Assembly: GCF_000688255.1 (NCBI RefSeq)
Contig: NZ_JHYS01000010.1
Span: 1-64,000, forward strand
Direction of reading: 5' to 3'
DNA from: Simplicispira psychrophila DSM 11588
GTDB lineage: Bacteria > Pseudomonadota > Gammaproteobacteria > Burkholderiales > Burkholderiaceae_C
DNA: 64,000 nt
A program made the position numbers and the translations under genes. Positions 17,062 through 24,989 of the stretch are shown here, one piece after another. The stretch's first letter is position 1. Each line of letters opens with the position of its first letter. The notes below the pieces were generated by a model that saw only the letters and a program-made list of their open reading frames with translations, was not told the origin of the DNA and did no database searches.

Positions 17062-17810
17062 CAGTCAGGTCCGCCCGAGAGAGGGGCAATCTCGCTCTTG
17101 AAGTAGTCATGCAAGGTCAACGTGAAAGCCTTGGGGTTGGTCGGCGGATCAAAGCGCTGACCCAGGCGAATGCGAAAGTGCATCGGCATATCCGGGCGCT
17201 TGAGCCACGGCCAGCCCTTGCCCAAAAAGCGGCTGTCTTGCTCGATGATGAGGGTCTGGATCGGAACGCCCGAGCGATACGACACATACGCCGCACCAAT
17301 CTGAAACTCACCCAAGGGCATCGGATCGCTGCGCGTTCCCTCAGGAAACAACAAGAGCTGGCTACCGTGGTGCAACTCGTCCACCGCCAGATTGACGGCC
17401 CCGAGAAACAGGTCATTGCGAATGTAGCCAGCCAGACGGGCGCCCGCGCCCCACAACGGGTTGCGCATCAGCGAGGCCTTGAAAATGCAGGTCACATTCG
17501 GCAAGCGGGACAACACCATCAACGCGTCCAGCAGGCCCGGATGGTTGACGGCCAAGATCAAGGGGCCGGCGCCGCGCAGGGCATCCAGCGCCGTGATGTC
17601 AAAGCGCCCCAAGCCAATGGCACCCAAGAGCCAGATATAAGCCCGAAACCCGAGCGTGGCCATCCAGCGCCCCAGCCACTGGCCCCAACGGCGCGGCAAG
17701 ACCAGTCCCAGCGGCAAGGCCAGCACCGTCCACAACAAACACCCGACGCCCAGCACCACCAGCGCAAAGCGCAGCCGTGCGGCCGCAAACAGATGGCGAA
17801 AAAACAGCAT
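17061..17810 (-). CDS. 1-acylglycerol-3-phosphate acyltransferase-like (PlsC family)
   Basis: 249 residues with an N-terminal membrane segment (about 14-38), the catalytic NHPGLLD motif (His90, Asp95) and the substrate motif LLFPEGTRS (about 153-161). Cellular PlsC makes phosphatidic acid; this copy lies inside the pigment cluster between a ketosynthase and a glycosyltransferase, so it probably helps build the lipid anchor of the polyene (inference). It ends in a one-base overlap with the glycosyltransferase gene and begins 23 bases after the ketosynthase. Confidence 0.87.
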   Translation of the reverse strand: MLFFRHLFAAARLRFALVVLGVGCLLWTVLALPLGLVLPRRWGQWLGRWMATLGFRAYIWLLGAIGLGRFDITALDALRGAGPLILAVNHPGLLDALMVLSRLPNVTCIFKASLMRNPLWGAGARLAGYIRNDLFLGAVNLAVDELHHGSQLLLFPEGTRSDPMPLGEFQIGAAYVSYRSGVPIQTLIIEQDSRFLGKGWPWLKRPDMPMHFRIRLGQRFDPPTNPKAFTLTLHDYFKSEIAPLSGGPD

Positions 17811-17833
17811 CAGGCAATACTTTTCAAGCAGCG

Positions 17834-19093
17834 TTAGGCAGCGCTGCCAGCACGAAAGGCCAGCACCGCGTTGCTGCCGCCAAAGGCAAAAGAGTTGCTG
17901 AGGGCGGCCTGCAACGGCACATCGCGCAATCCCTCGCCCATCACATGGCGCACGCCCAGGCAGTCCTCCGCCACCTGCTCCAGATGGGCCGTGGGGGGAA
18001 TTTGCTGCTTGGCCAGTGCCAGCACCGTGATCAAGGCCTCCATCGCACCGACCGCGCCCAGCGAATGGCCATGCATCGATTTGGTAGCACTCACTGCCAG
18101 CTGCGCTGCATCGGCACCGAACACCTGCCGCAGCGCACTGATTTCAATCGGATCGCCCTCCACCGTCGCTGTGCCATGGGCATTCACATAGCCGACCTGT
18201 GCTGGCACGAGTTGCGCTTCACGCAGTGCCGCCCCCATGGCGCGGGCTTGGCCTTGGGCATCCGGTCGCACCAAGTGCGCGTGGTCGCAGCTTTGCCCAA
18301 ACCCGGCCAGCTCACAGTAGATGCGGGCACCACGCTGCTGCGCATGTTCCCAATCTTCGAGCACCAGCGCCGCAGCGCCCTCGCCCAACACCAAACCTTT
18401 GCGCCCTTCTTGAAAAGGCCGACAAGCGCGATAGGCCGTGTGTTCATCGCCGGACGCCACCACCCGCATGGCCTCCCAGGCGCGCATGATGGTGAACGCC
18501 AGCGGCGACTCGGAGCCGCCGGCAACGATCAAGGGCGACTCACCGCGCTGAATGCGCCGAAACGCCTCGCCAATGGAAATGGTGGAAGATGCACAGGCCA
18601 CCGAATAGGTCAGGCAGGCACTGCCCAGTCCCAGGGCCATGGCGATATGGGACGCTGCAGCATTGTTCATCGCCATCGGCACCGACAACGGCGAGACACG
18701 CTGCTTGCCCAGCAGATAGATGTCGCCATAGCCCTTTTCATAGGTCAACATGCCGCCGGTGCCGGTGCCCCAGGACACGCCATAGTCGTCAGAACCCGCA
18801 TCCTCGCGCGTTAGGCCGGCATCGTCCCAGGCCGAAAATGCCGCCGCCACCCCCAACTGGCTGTAGCGATCCGTCACATGCGTCATCGCAGGGCCAATCG
18901 CTTTTTTAGCATCAAACGCGGCACAGGTCACCGCCGGCTGCACTAGGCGCGAGGGCGAGGCAGGGTGCTCATACAGGCGGATGGCGGATTCGCCGCGCAT
19001 GATGCGGGCAAAAAAATCGTCTGTATCGCCACCAAAGGGGCTCACCGTTCCGAGTCCTGTGACAGCGACTCTGCGGCCAAACGTCTTGCTCAT
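17834..19093 (-). CDS. beta-ketoacyl-ACP synthase II-like (APE ketosynthase 2)
   Basis: 419 residues, FabF-like. Catalytic Cys167 in SVACASSTIS, His306 in NAHGTATVEGD and His343 in KSMHGHSLGA (Lys338) are all present, with SNSFAFGGSN at the C-terminus. It leads the minus-strand run (KS, acyltransferase, glycosyltransferase, methyltransferase) and starts from the divergent region shared with the ACP gene at 19347. It is close in layout to the KS at 19624, suggesting a duplicated ketosynthase pair facing opposite ways. Likely role: chain extension, probably with the chain-length factor at 12692. Confidence 0.92.
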   Translation of the reverse strand: MSKTFGRRVAVTGLGTVSPFGGDTDDFFARIMRGESAIRLYEHPASPSRLVQPAVTCAAFDAKKAIGPAMTHVTDRYSQLGVAAAFSAWDDAGLTREDAGSDDYGVSWGTGTGGMLTYEKGYGDIYLLGKQRVSPLSVPMAMNNAAASHIAMALGLGSACLTYSVACASSTISIGEAFRRIQRGESPLIVAGGSESPLAFTIMRAWEAMRVVASGDEHTAYRACRPFQEGRKGLVLGEGAAALVLEDWEHAQQRGARIYCELAGFGQSCDHAHLVRPDAQGQARAMGAALREAQLVPAQVGYVNAHGTATVEGDPIEISALRQVFGADAAQLAVSATKSMHGHSLGAVGAMEALITVLALAKQQIPPTAHLEQVAEDCLGVRHVMGEGLRDVPLQAALSNSFAFGGSNAVLAFRAGSAA

Positions 19094-19181
19094 GAATTAC
19101 GGCGACTTCAATCAATTGGTTATTATTTCCAGCGTGACCATAATCCAGACGACGTATGGAATCTGCACACCGGAACACAAA

Positions 19182-19256
19182 GGCAGTGGATTCTAAGGCA
19201 CACAAAATCCCGGAAAACCACTGCCAATTCCCCTGGCTGGTAGCGCATGCCAGGGG
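19182..19256. promoter_or_regulatory. two adjacent inverted repeats in divergent promoter region
   Basis: Between the divergent ketosynthase and ACP genes there are two 8-bp perfect dyads: ggcagtgg (19182-19189) with ccactgcc (19218-19225), spacer 28; and cccctggc (19230-19237) with gccagggg (19249-19256), spacer 11. They lie upstream of the proposed rightward promoter. Operator sites for a cluster regulator are possible; the second could also fold as a short hairpin. No regulator gene is seen in the cluster. Confidence 0.4.
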
Positions 19257-19287
19257 CGGGCAGCCCTTGCTGCGCAAGGTGCTGTTC

Positions 19288-19317
19288 ATGACGGCGGCCA
19301 ACCGGCTCCGATACAAT
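19288..19317 (+). promoter_or_regulatory. candidate sigma-70 promoter for ACP-KS-dehydratase operon
   Basis: A good -10 element, tacaat at 19312-19317, is preceded at 18 bases by atgacg (19288-19293), a four-of-six match to TTGACA. It lies 30 bases before the ACP start codon at 19347 and would drive the rightward unit ACP, ketosynthase, dehydratase. It also argues against the alternative TTG start at 19317, which would overlap the -10 box. Confidence 0.45.
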
Positions 19318-19346
19318 TGACTACCAACGTTAATCCGGCAGCCAGC

Positions 19347-19613
19347 ATGTTATTTGACCAAATCAAGAATTATTTAGTGGAAACGGCAGGTGTTGATCCG
19401 CAAAAATTCGAGAACCCGGAATTGAAAGTGGCAGATCTGGAGCTGGACTCTCTGGGCTTGGTCGAAATGCTGTTTGAAATCGAAGATAAATACGGTTTTC
19501 AGATACCAGACCCCATGATTTTCCTGCCCATGAGCTTTGCCGAGATGGTGGCGTCGATCAACACCACAGTCCAAGAACACACCGCATCCCAGCTCCCGGT
19601 GGCCAGCCACTAA
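19347..19613 (+). CDS. acyl carrier protein (right part of APE cluster)
   Basis: 88 residues from ATG 19347. The pantetheine Ser is in ADLELDSLGLVEML, about residue 36. An in-frame TTG at 19317 is the only earlier start, but it overlaps the likely -10 promoter box. It is the third ACP of the cluster and is followed 10 bases later by a ketosynthase and then a FabZ-like dehydratase, so it may be the carrier of a separate elongation set. Confidence 0.87.
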   Translation: MLFDQIKNYLVETAGVDPQKFENPELKVADLELDSLGLVEMLFEIEDKYGFQIPDPMIFLPMSFAEMVASINTTVQEHTASQLPVASH

Positions 19614-19623
19614 CTGACCTTTT

Positions 19624-20886
19624 GTGTATAAGGTTGTTGTCACCGGCTCCGGCATCATTTGCCCTCTCGGCGCCGACAAAGCCAGCGCCTTTGCTGCGGC
19701 CCTGCAAGCGCGCAGCGGCATAGCCCCCTGCCCCCCCGATATAGCAGCCAGACTCCCGCACCTCGTGCTGGCCCAGGCCAGCGCAGACCCACACACCTTG
19801 CTGGGACGTGCTGACCAAGGGCTGGACCGCGCCACGCAGTTCGCACTGGTGGCTGCCGCACAAGCCCTTGCCGACGCTGATTTTTCTTGCCCACCCACCG
19901 ACGCACGGCGTGTGGGCGTCTTCGTCGGCATTGGCTTTGGCGGCTCACAAACCAGTGACAGCCTGTACGCGCGCTTTTACAACACGTTGTCCGACCCGAC
20001 CCTGCAGCACAAAGACCCCACCGTCATGCACCCGCTGACGGTGCCGCGCATCATGGCCAATGCCGCTGCGGCTGCCATCACCATGCGGTACGGGTTGCTG
20101 GGGCCGAGCAATACCTATTCAGTCGCCTGTGCCTCTTCGGCCATTGCCATCGGCGAAGCCTATCGGTCTATCCGCCATGGTTATCTGGATGCGGCGGTGG
20201 TGATAGGCACCGAAGCCATGCTCAACCCCGGCGCCATGCTGGGCTGGAATGCCTTGCGCGTCATGGCAAAAGCCGATACCCACGACCCATCGCGCAGCTG
20301 CCGCCCGTTCTCCCGTGACCGCAGCGGCTTTGTGATTGGTGAAGGCGCCGCCGCGCTGGTACTGGAAAGCGCCGCGCGCAGCACGCAGCGCGGTGCCCGG
20401 GCGCTGGCCGAACTGGCCGGCTACGGCTGCAGCAGTGATGCCCAACACCTGACCGCACCCAGTATCGACGGCCAAGCCGATGCCATGCAGCAGGCGCTGC
20501 AAGAAGCTGATCTGGCGCCTGAACAGATCCAGTACCTCAATGCCCATGGCACCGCCACAGATGCCGGCGACGTGATCGAAACGCAATCCATTCACCTGGC
20601 CTTTGGCAGCGCCGCCCGGCAGCTGGCGGTCAGCTCCACCAAGTCCATGCACGGCCACCTGATTGGCGCCACCGGTGCCTTGGAACTGGCGCTGAGCATC
20701 GAGGCGCTGAACAGCGGATCTCTGCCACCGACGGCCCACCTGGACCAGCCCGATCCCCGCTGTGATCTGGACTACATCCCGCTGCAAGCACGCCACGGCT
20801 GCCACGTAGAGGCGGTGATGTCCAACTCCTTCGCCTTCGGCGGCAGCAATGTATCACTGATAGCACGCCGATTTACCGCCCCATGA
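19624..20886 (+). CDS. beta-ketoacyl-ACP synthase II-like (APE ketosynthase 3)
   Basis: 420 residues from a GTG start. FabF-type with Cys169 in SVACASSAIA, His308 in NAHGTATDAGD and His345 in KSMHGHLIGA (Lys340), ending in SNSFAFGGSN. It condenses malonyl-ACP with the growing chain. The ACP, KS and dehydratase in this short operon form a compact elongation set that lacks its own reductase and would have to share the ketoreductase at 13507. Overlaps the dehydratase gene by 4 bases. Confidence 0.92.
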   Translation: MYKVVVTGSGIICPLGADKASAFAAALQARSGIAPCPPDIAARLPHLVLAQASADPHTLLGRADQGLDRATQFALVAAAQALADADFSCPPTDARRVGVFVGIGFGGSQTSDSLYARFYNTLSDPTLQHKDPTVMHPLTVPRIMANAAAAAITMRYGLLGPSNTYSVACASSAIAIGEAYRSIRHGYLDAAVVIGTEAMLNPGAMLGWNALRVMAKADTHDPSRSCRPFSRDRSGFVIGEGAAALVLESAARSTQRGARALAELAGYGCSSDAQHLTAPSIDGQADAMQQALQEADLAPEQIQYLNAHGTATDAGDVIETQSIHLAFGSAARQLAVSSTKSMHGHLIGATGALELALSIEALNSGSLPPTAHLDQPDPRCDLDYIPLQARHGCHVEAVMSNSFAFGGSNVSLIARRFTAP

Positions 20887-21383
20887 CGCCAACCATTCCA
20901 GCGTTTCCTTTCACCCTGGATCGCCAGGCGATTGAACAATTGCTGCCCCATCGGGGGCCCATATTTGCCTGCCAGCAACTGATTGCCCAGGGCCCGCGCC
21001 GCTACACTGCCACCGCCCACTGGCCGCTGGACAACGCCCTGATTCAAGGGCATTTCCCCGGCTACCCGCTGGTGCCTGGCGTGATGTTGATTGAAGCGGT
21101 GACCCAGCTGGCCGGTGCCGGATTGCTGAGTGCCGATGCCTACGTGCAGTCCTTGCCCGGCGAACGCATCGGTGTGCTGGCGTCGGTGCGGCGCTGTGCC
21201 TTCAAACACCCGGTGCTGCCAGAGCAGGACGTTGTTTTTGAAATTACCTGCCGCCAGATCGGTACGGAGGCGGTACAGGTCAGCGCCCAGGCGCTGGTAG
21301 ACGGCATCGAAGTGGCGCAGCTGGAAACCCTGGTGGCCTACGTCGATAGAAACCAGCTGCCCGGCGCGCCTACAGCGGTTTAG
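20883..21383 (+). CDS. FabZ-like 3-hydroxyacyl-ACP dehydratase
   Basis: 166 residues, full-length FabZ build: LLPHRGPIF (residues 20-28), then GHFPGYPLVPGVMLIEA with catalytic His57 and Glu71. It is the only hotdog protein of this cluster with the complete FabZ catalytic pair. ATGA overlap with the ketosynthase. It may serve a saturated or partly reduced side chain, or complement the two short dehydratases (inference). Its stop codon TAG (21381-21383) overlaps the stop of the converging lldD-like gene. Confidence 0.92.
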   Translation: MTPTIPAFPFTLDRQAIEQLLPHRGPIFACQQLIAQGPRRYTATAHWPLDNALIQGHFPGYPLVPGVMLIEAVTQLAGAGLLSADAYVQSLPGERIGVLASVRRCAFKHPVLPEQDVVFEITCRQIGTEAVQVSAQALVDGIEVAQLETLVAYVDRNQLPGAPTAV

Positions 21384-22543
21384 GGCAACGGGTAAGTGCC
21401 AGGCATCAGGATCGACCGATCCACCGTCTGAATGTCGGTGTGGCCGCAGAACGCCATGGTGACGTCCAGCTCCTTGTGGATCATCTCCAGTGCCTTGGTC
21501 ACGCCGACCTCGCCGTAGGCGCCCAGGCCATAGACCATGGCGCGGCCAATCATGGTGCCGCGTGCGCCCAGCGCCCACGCCTTGAGCACGTCCTGTCCCG
21601 AGCGGATACCGCCGTCCATCCACACCTCGATCTGCTCGCCCACCGCCGCCACGATGGCTGGCAGTGCGCTGATGCTCGACGGCGCACCGTCCAGCTGGCG
21701 GCCGCCGTGGTTGCTGACGACGATGGCGTCGGCACCGCTGTGCACCGCCAGCCGGGCATCTTCCACGTCCTGGATGCCCTTCAAAATCAGCTTGCCACCC
21801 CACTGCGCTTTGACCCAGGCCACGTCGGCCCACGACAGCGTCGGATCGAACTGCTCGTTGGTCCACGACGCCAGCGACTTCATGTCGCTGACCCCCTTGA
21901 CGTGACCGACCAGGTTGCGAAACGTATGCCGGCGCGTACCCAACATGCCTAAGCACCAGCGCGGCTTGGTCGCCATGTCCAGCAGATTGCCCAGCGACGG
22001 GATGACCGAGGCGCGCATGTTGTTCTTGATGTCCTTGTGACGCTGGCCAATCACCTGCAGATCCAGCGTCAGCACCAGCGCGCTGCAGCCGGCGCTGCGG
22101 GCGCGCTCGATCATGGCCGCCATCGCGCTGCGATCGCGCATCATGTACAGCTGAAACCAGAACGGCACGGTGGTGTGCGCGGCCACGTCCTCGATCGAGC
22201 AGATGCTCATGGTGGACAAGGTGAACGGGATGCCAAATTTTTCTGCCGCGCGGGCCGCCTTGATCTCGCCGTCGGCGCTCTGCATACCGGTCAGGCCGAC
22301 GGGCGCAATGCACACCGGCATCTTCACGTCCACACCCACCATTTTGGTCCCGGTGCTGCGGCCCTGCATGTTCACCGCCACGCGCTGGCGCAGCTTGATG
22401 CGCTGGAAGTCGTCCGAATTGGCGCGGTAGGTGCTTTCGGTCCACGAACCGGAGTCGGCGTAGTCGTAAAACATGCGCGGCACGCGGCGCTGGGCGATCA
22501 CGCGCAAATCTTCAATGCAGGTTATTTTGGACAAATCGGTCAT
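21380..22543 (-). CDS. lldD: FMN-dependent alpha-hydroxy-acid (L-lactate) dehydrogenase
   Basis: 387 residues. Family signatures: the FMN/active-site stretch VVSNHGGRQLDG (His and Arg binding the substrate carboxylate), WMDGGIRSG, and the N-terminal RVPRMFYDYADSGSW. Oxidises L-lactate or a related 2-hydroxy acid to the 2-keto acid, passing electrons to quinones at the inner membrane. Mandelate or glycolate oxidase activity cannot be excluded from the sequence. It stands alone, converging on the pigment cluster; its stop codon lies within a 4-base overlap with the dehydratase gene. The symbol is given for the family, not for proven substrate. Confidence 0.85.
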   Translation of the reverse strand: MTDLSKITCIEDLRVIAQRRVPRMFYDYADSGSWTESTYRANSDDFQRIKLRQRVAVNMQGRSTGTKMVGVDVKMPVCIAPVGLTGMQSADGEIKAARAAEKFGIPFTLSTMSICSIEDVAAHTTVPFWFQLYMMRDRSAMAAMIERARSAGCSALVLTLDLQVIGQRHKDIKNNMRASVIPSLGNLLDMATKPRWCLGMLGTRRHTFRNLVGHVKGVSDMKSLASWTNEQFDPTLSWADVAWVKAQWGGKLILKGIQDVEDARLAVHSGADAIVVSNHGGRQLDGAPSSISALPAIVAAVGEQIEVWMDGGIRSGQDVLKAWALGARGTMIGRAMVYGLGAYGEVGVTKALEMIHKELDVTMAFCGHTDIQTVDRSILMPGTYPLP

Positions 22544-22623
22544 GCGGGGGCTCCTGGTATGGCGGCGGGTGCGTGCATGTTAGGGGCGGCGCAGGCTGCT
22601 GCCCAGAGCGAAAAAACGCAGCG

Positions 22624-24897
22624 TCAGGCGGCGTCAGCAACCCGCTGGGGTGCCATCCCTTCGCCCACAAACAGGCGAAACTGCATCCGGCCGGCCCGCT
22701 TGGCGGCGTACATGGCTTCATCGGCATTGCGCGCCAGTTCTTCGAAGGTCTCGCCGTGCTGCGGGAACATGGCAATGCCCCCACTCACACCGATGCGCAG
22801 CGCGCACTCGTGCACTTGCAGCGACTGCGCGCAGATGGCCAAAATTTTGCGCGCCACCACACAGGCCTGCTCCACGCTCTCCAGTCCCGGCAACAGCACG
22901 ACAAATTCATCACCGCCCTGGCGACAAACGCTGTCGGACTGGCGCACCACGGCGCCCAGGCGCTGGGCAAACTCGATCAGCAACAGGTCGCCCACCTCAT
23001 GGCCCAGCGTGTCGTTGATCTGCTTGAAGCCATCCAGATCCAAATACAGCACCGCCACCTGCTGGCCGGCGCGCCGCGCCAGCGCCAGTGCCTGGGCAGC
23101 ACGGTCTTGCAACAGCACACGGTTGGGTAAATCGGTCAAAGCGTCGTAGTGCGCTAGGCGGGCCAGCCGCGCCGCCATGGCCACGGACTCGGTGACATCG
23201 TGCAGCACCATCACGGCGCCGGTCACCTGGCCGTGGCGATCGGTGATCGGGCTGGCCGATTCTTCGACATCAAACTGCTGGCCGTCGGCACGCTGCAGCA
23301 CCACCCCGGGCGTCGGCCCGACCGTGCGCGCATGTGCCAGCGCCTGGCACAGCGGGCTGGCATCGCTCGCCCCACTGCCGGCCACGCACAGCGGCGCCAC
23401 CTTGTCAATGTGCTGGCCGGCCGCAGCAAAAGCCCGCCAGCCGGTCATGCGCTCGGCCACGGGGTTGATGTAGGTCACGCAGGCGTTGGCATCGGTACAC
23501 AACACGGCATCGCCAATCGACTGCAGCGTCAGGCGCATCAGCTCTTTTTCTTCAAACAGCTCGTTCTCCATGCGCTTGCGCTCGGTGATGTCGGTGATCT
23601 GGACAAACACGCCGCGCACCGCCGCCGCACCCGGGGGGAGAGCGCTGTCCATATCGGGCACATAAGAGACGATGGTGAAGCGCTCAACGCCCTGGGCATC
23701 GCGCATGGTGCGCTCAAACAATTGCCGTTGGCCCTGCAGTGCCCGCTCGATATACGGCTCTGTGTGGGCGTAGGCCACCGCACCCAACACGGCGCTGATG
23801 TGCTTATTGCGCAGCGCCTCGGCAGTCACGCCAAACCAGTGCTGATAGGCCTGATTGGCAAAGCGATTGCACTGATCGCAATCCCAATACGACACCATCG
23901 AGGGCAAGTTGTCCAGAATGGTGCGCACATCGTGCTCAGCCCGCTGCAGTTGTGCACTGACCCGCTGGCGCTGCCCCAGCTCGCGCACAAACAGCACCGA
24001 CAGACCAACGCAGGCAGCCATCAGTACCAGCGCAAAACTGCCCAACAACCAGGCGTTGCGCCCCCAATCCGCCAGGATGGTGTCGGTCGCTTGTGCCGTA
24101 TTGACGATCAAGGGATAGGCGCCGACGTGCTGGAAGGAGTAGAGACGCCGCACGCCATCGAGCGTGGCGGTGCCGATAAATGTCCCCCGGGTACTGGCCT
24201 GCAACTGCAGCATGTTCGGCGTACCGGCAATGCTGCGCCCGACATCGGCGCCCTTGTACGGATAGCGCGCCAGCACCAGGCCATCGCTGCGAAACAAATT
24301 GGCGCCGCTCTGGGGCCCCAGATCCAGCGCGCGTAATAAGTCATTGAAGTAGCTCAGCCGCACCGCTACCACCACCACTCCGGCGAACGCGCCGTGGCGA
24401 TCAAAATAGGCCCGGCTCAGGGGCAACGCAAACTCCTCGCTCAGGTGCGTGCTCTGGGGCTTGCCGATATACAGGCCCTCTTGTGCGCCGCTGCTGTGCG
24501 CGACGAAATAATCCTTCGCAGCAATGTTCACCTGCCCGGGCAGGGCGCCATTACCGCGCAGCACGATGTTGCCGTGCGCATCGCTGACGCTCACCGCCGC
24601 CACCTCCGGCGAGCGCAGTGAGTGGTCAAACAGCACCAGGGCGCGCAAATCGGGCGCCAGCGCCATGACATCAGGCCGGTTGATCGCAGCGGCCATCCCG
24701 ACCATCGAGCGGTCCAGGCTGTCCAGCGTGCGCGCCACGCTTTTCTCCAAGGCCTGTACCAGATTGCTATTGGTGGTGCGAGCGTAATTCCACTCATCGT
24801 CCCGAATGGTCAGGATGGCGCGCGCAAACAGCGCACCAATCCCCAGCGACAGCAGTAAAGCCAGCACGATCAGGCGACGAGAAAGAGACAAGCGCAT
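22624..24897 (-). CDS. membrane diguanylate cyclase with cache-like sensor and PAS domains
   Basis: 757 residues from ATG 24897, which has a good tctggagcgt ribosome site; open frame further upstream is not protein-like. Order: membrane segment (about 8-30), a periplasmic cache-like sensor (about 35-275), second membrane segment (about 285-310), two PAS-like regions (about 330-440 and 455-580), and a GGDEF domain whose core is CRQGGDEFVVLLPG. The inhibitory I-site RQSD stands exactly five residues before GGDEF. It makes cyclic-di-GMP from two GTP in response to an extracellular signal and should be product-inhibited. No EAL domain follows. c-di-GMP commonly controls surface attachment; any link to the nearby pigment genes is only positional. 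Confidence 0.92.
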   Translation of the reverse strand: MRLSLSRRLIVLALLLSLGIGALFARAILTIRDDEWNYARTTNSNLVQALEKSVARTLDSLDRSMVGMAAAINRPDVMALAPDLRALVLFDHSLRSPEVAAVSVSDAHGNIVLRGNGALPGQVNIAAKDYFVAHSSGAQEGLYIGKPQSTHLSEEFALPLSRAYFDRHGAFAGVVVVAVRLSYFNDLLRALDLGPQSGANLFRSDGLVLARYPYKGADVGRSIAGTPNMLQLQASTRGTFIGTATLDGVRRLYSFQHVGAYPLIVNTAQATDTILADWGRNAWLLGSFALVLMAACVGLSVLFVRELGQRQRVSAQLQRAEHDVRTILDNLPSMVSYWDCDQCNRFANQAYQHWFGVTAEALRNKHISAVLGAVAYAHTEPYIERALQGQRQLFERTMRDAQGVERFTIVSYVPDMDSALPPGAAAVRGVFVQITDITERKRMENELFEEKELMRLTLQSIGDAVLCTDANACVTYINPVAERMTGWRAFAAAGQHIDKVAPLCVAGSGASDASPLCQALAHARTVGPTPGVVLQRADGQQFDVEESASPITDRHGQVTGAVMVLHDVTESVAMAARLARLAHYDALTDLPNRVLLQDRAAQALALARRAGQQVAVLYLDLDGFKQINDTLGHEVGDLLLIEFAQRLGAVVRQSDSVCRQGGDEFVVLLPGLESVEQACVVARKILAICAQSLQVHECALRIGVSGGIAMFPQHGETFEELARNADEAMYAAKRAGRMQFRLFVGEGMAPQRVADAA

Positions 24898-24989
24898 ACG
24901 CTCCAGAAAAATTGAAAACCAAAAATTGTAAAAGGTTGTGGTTTTTTGCGTTGACGCACTGCAAAGGCCCCATGGACGTGCCTGCGATT

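Noticed and set aside
1209-21383. Ordinary fatty acid synthesis (fab) locus
   Set aside because: Multiple KS and ACP genes plus exporter, LolA-like carrier, acyltransferases, glycosyltransferase, methyltransferase and a Cys-less KS partner do not fit fab; no fabD, fabH or enoyl reductase is present.
20772-22445. Long minus-strand open frame (557 codons) overlapping the dehydratase and lldD-like genes
   Set aside because: It runs mostly in another frame of the lldD-like gene. Its translation is rich in Arg, Gly and Gln with no recognisable motif, while the overlapping genes carry complete catalytic sites.
22037-23149. Plus-strand open frame of 370 codons across lldD and the diguanylate cyclase
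   Set aside because: Antisense shadow spanning the ends of two real genes and the gap between them; His- and Arg-rich with no domain.
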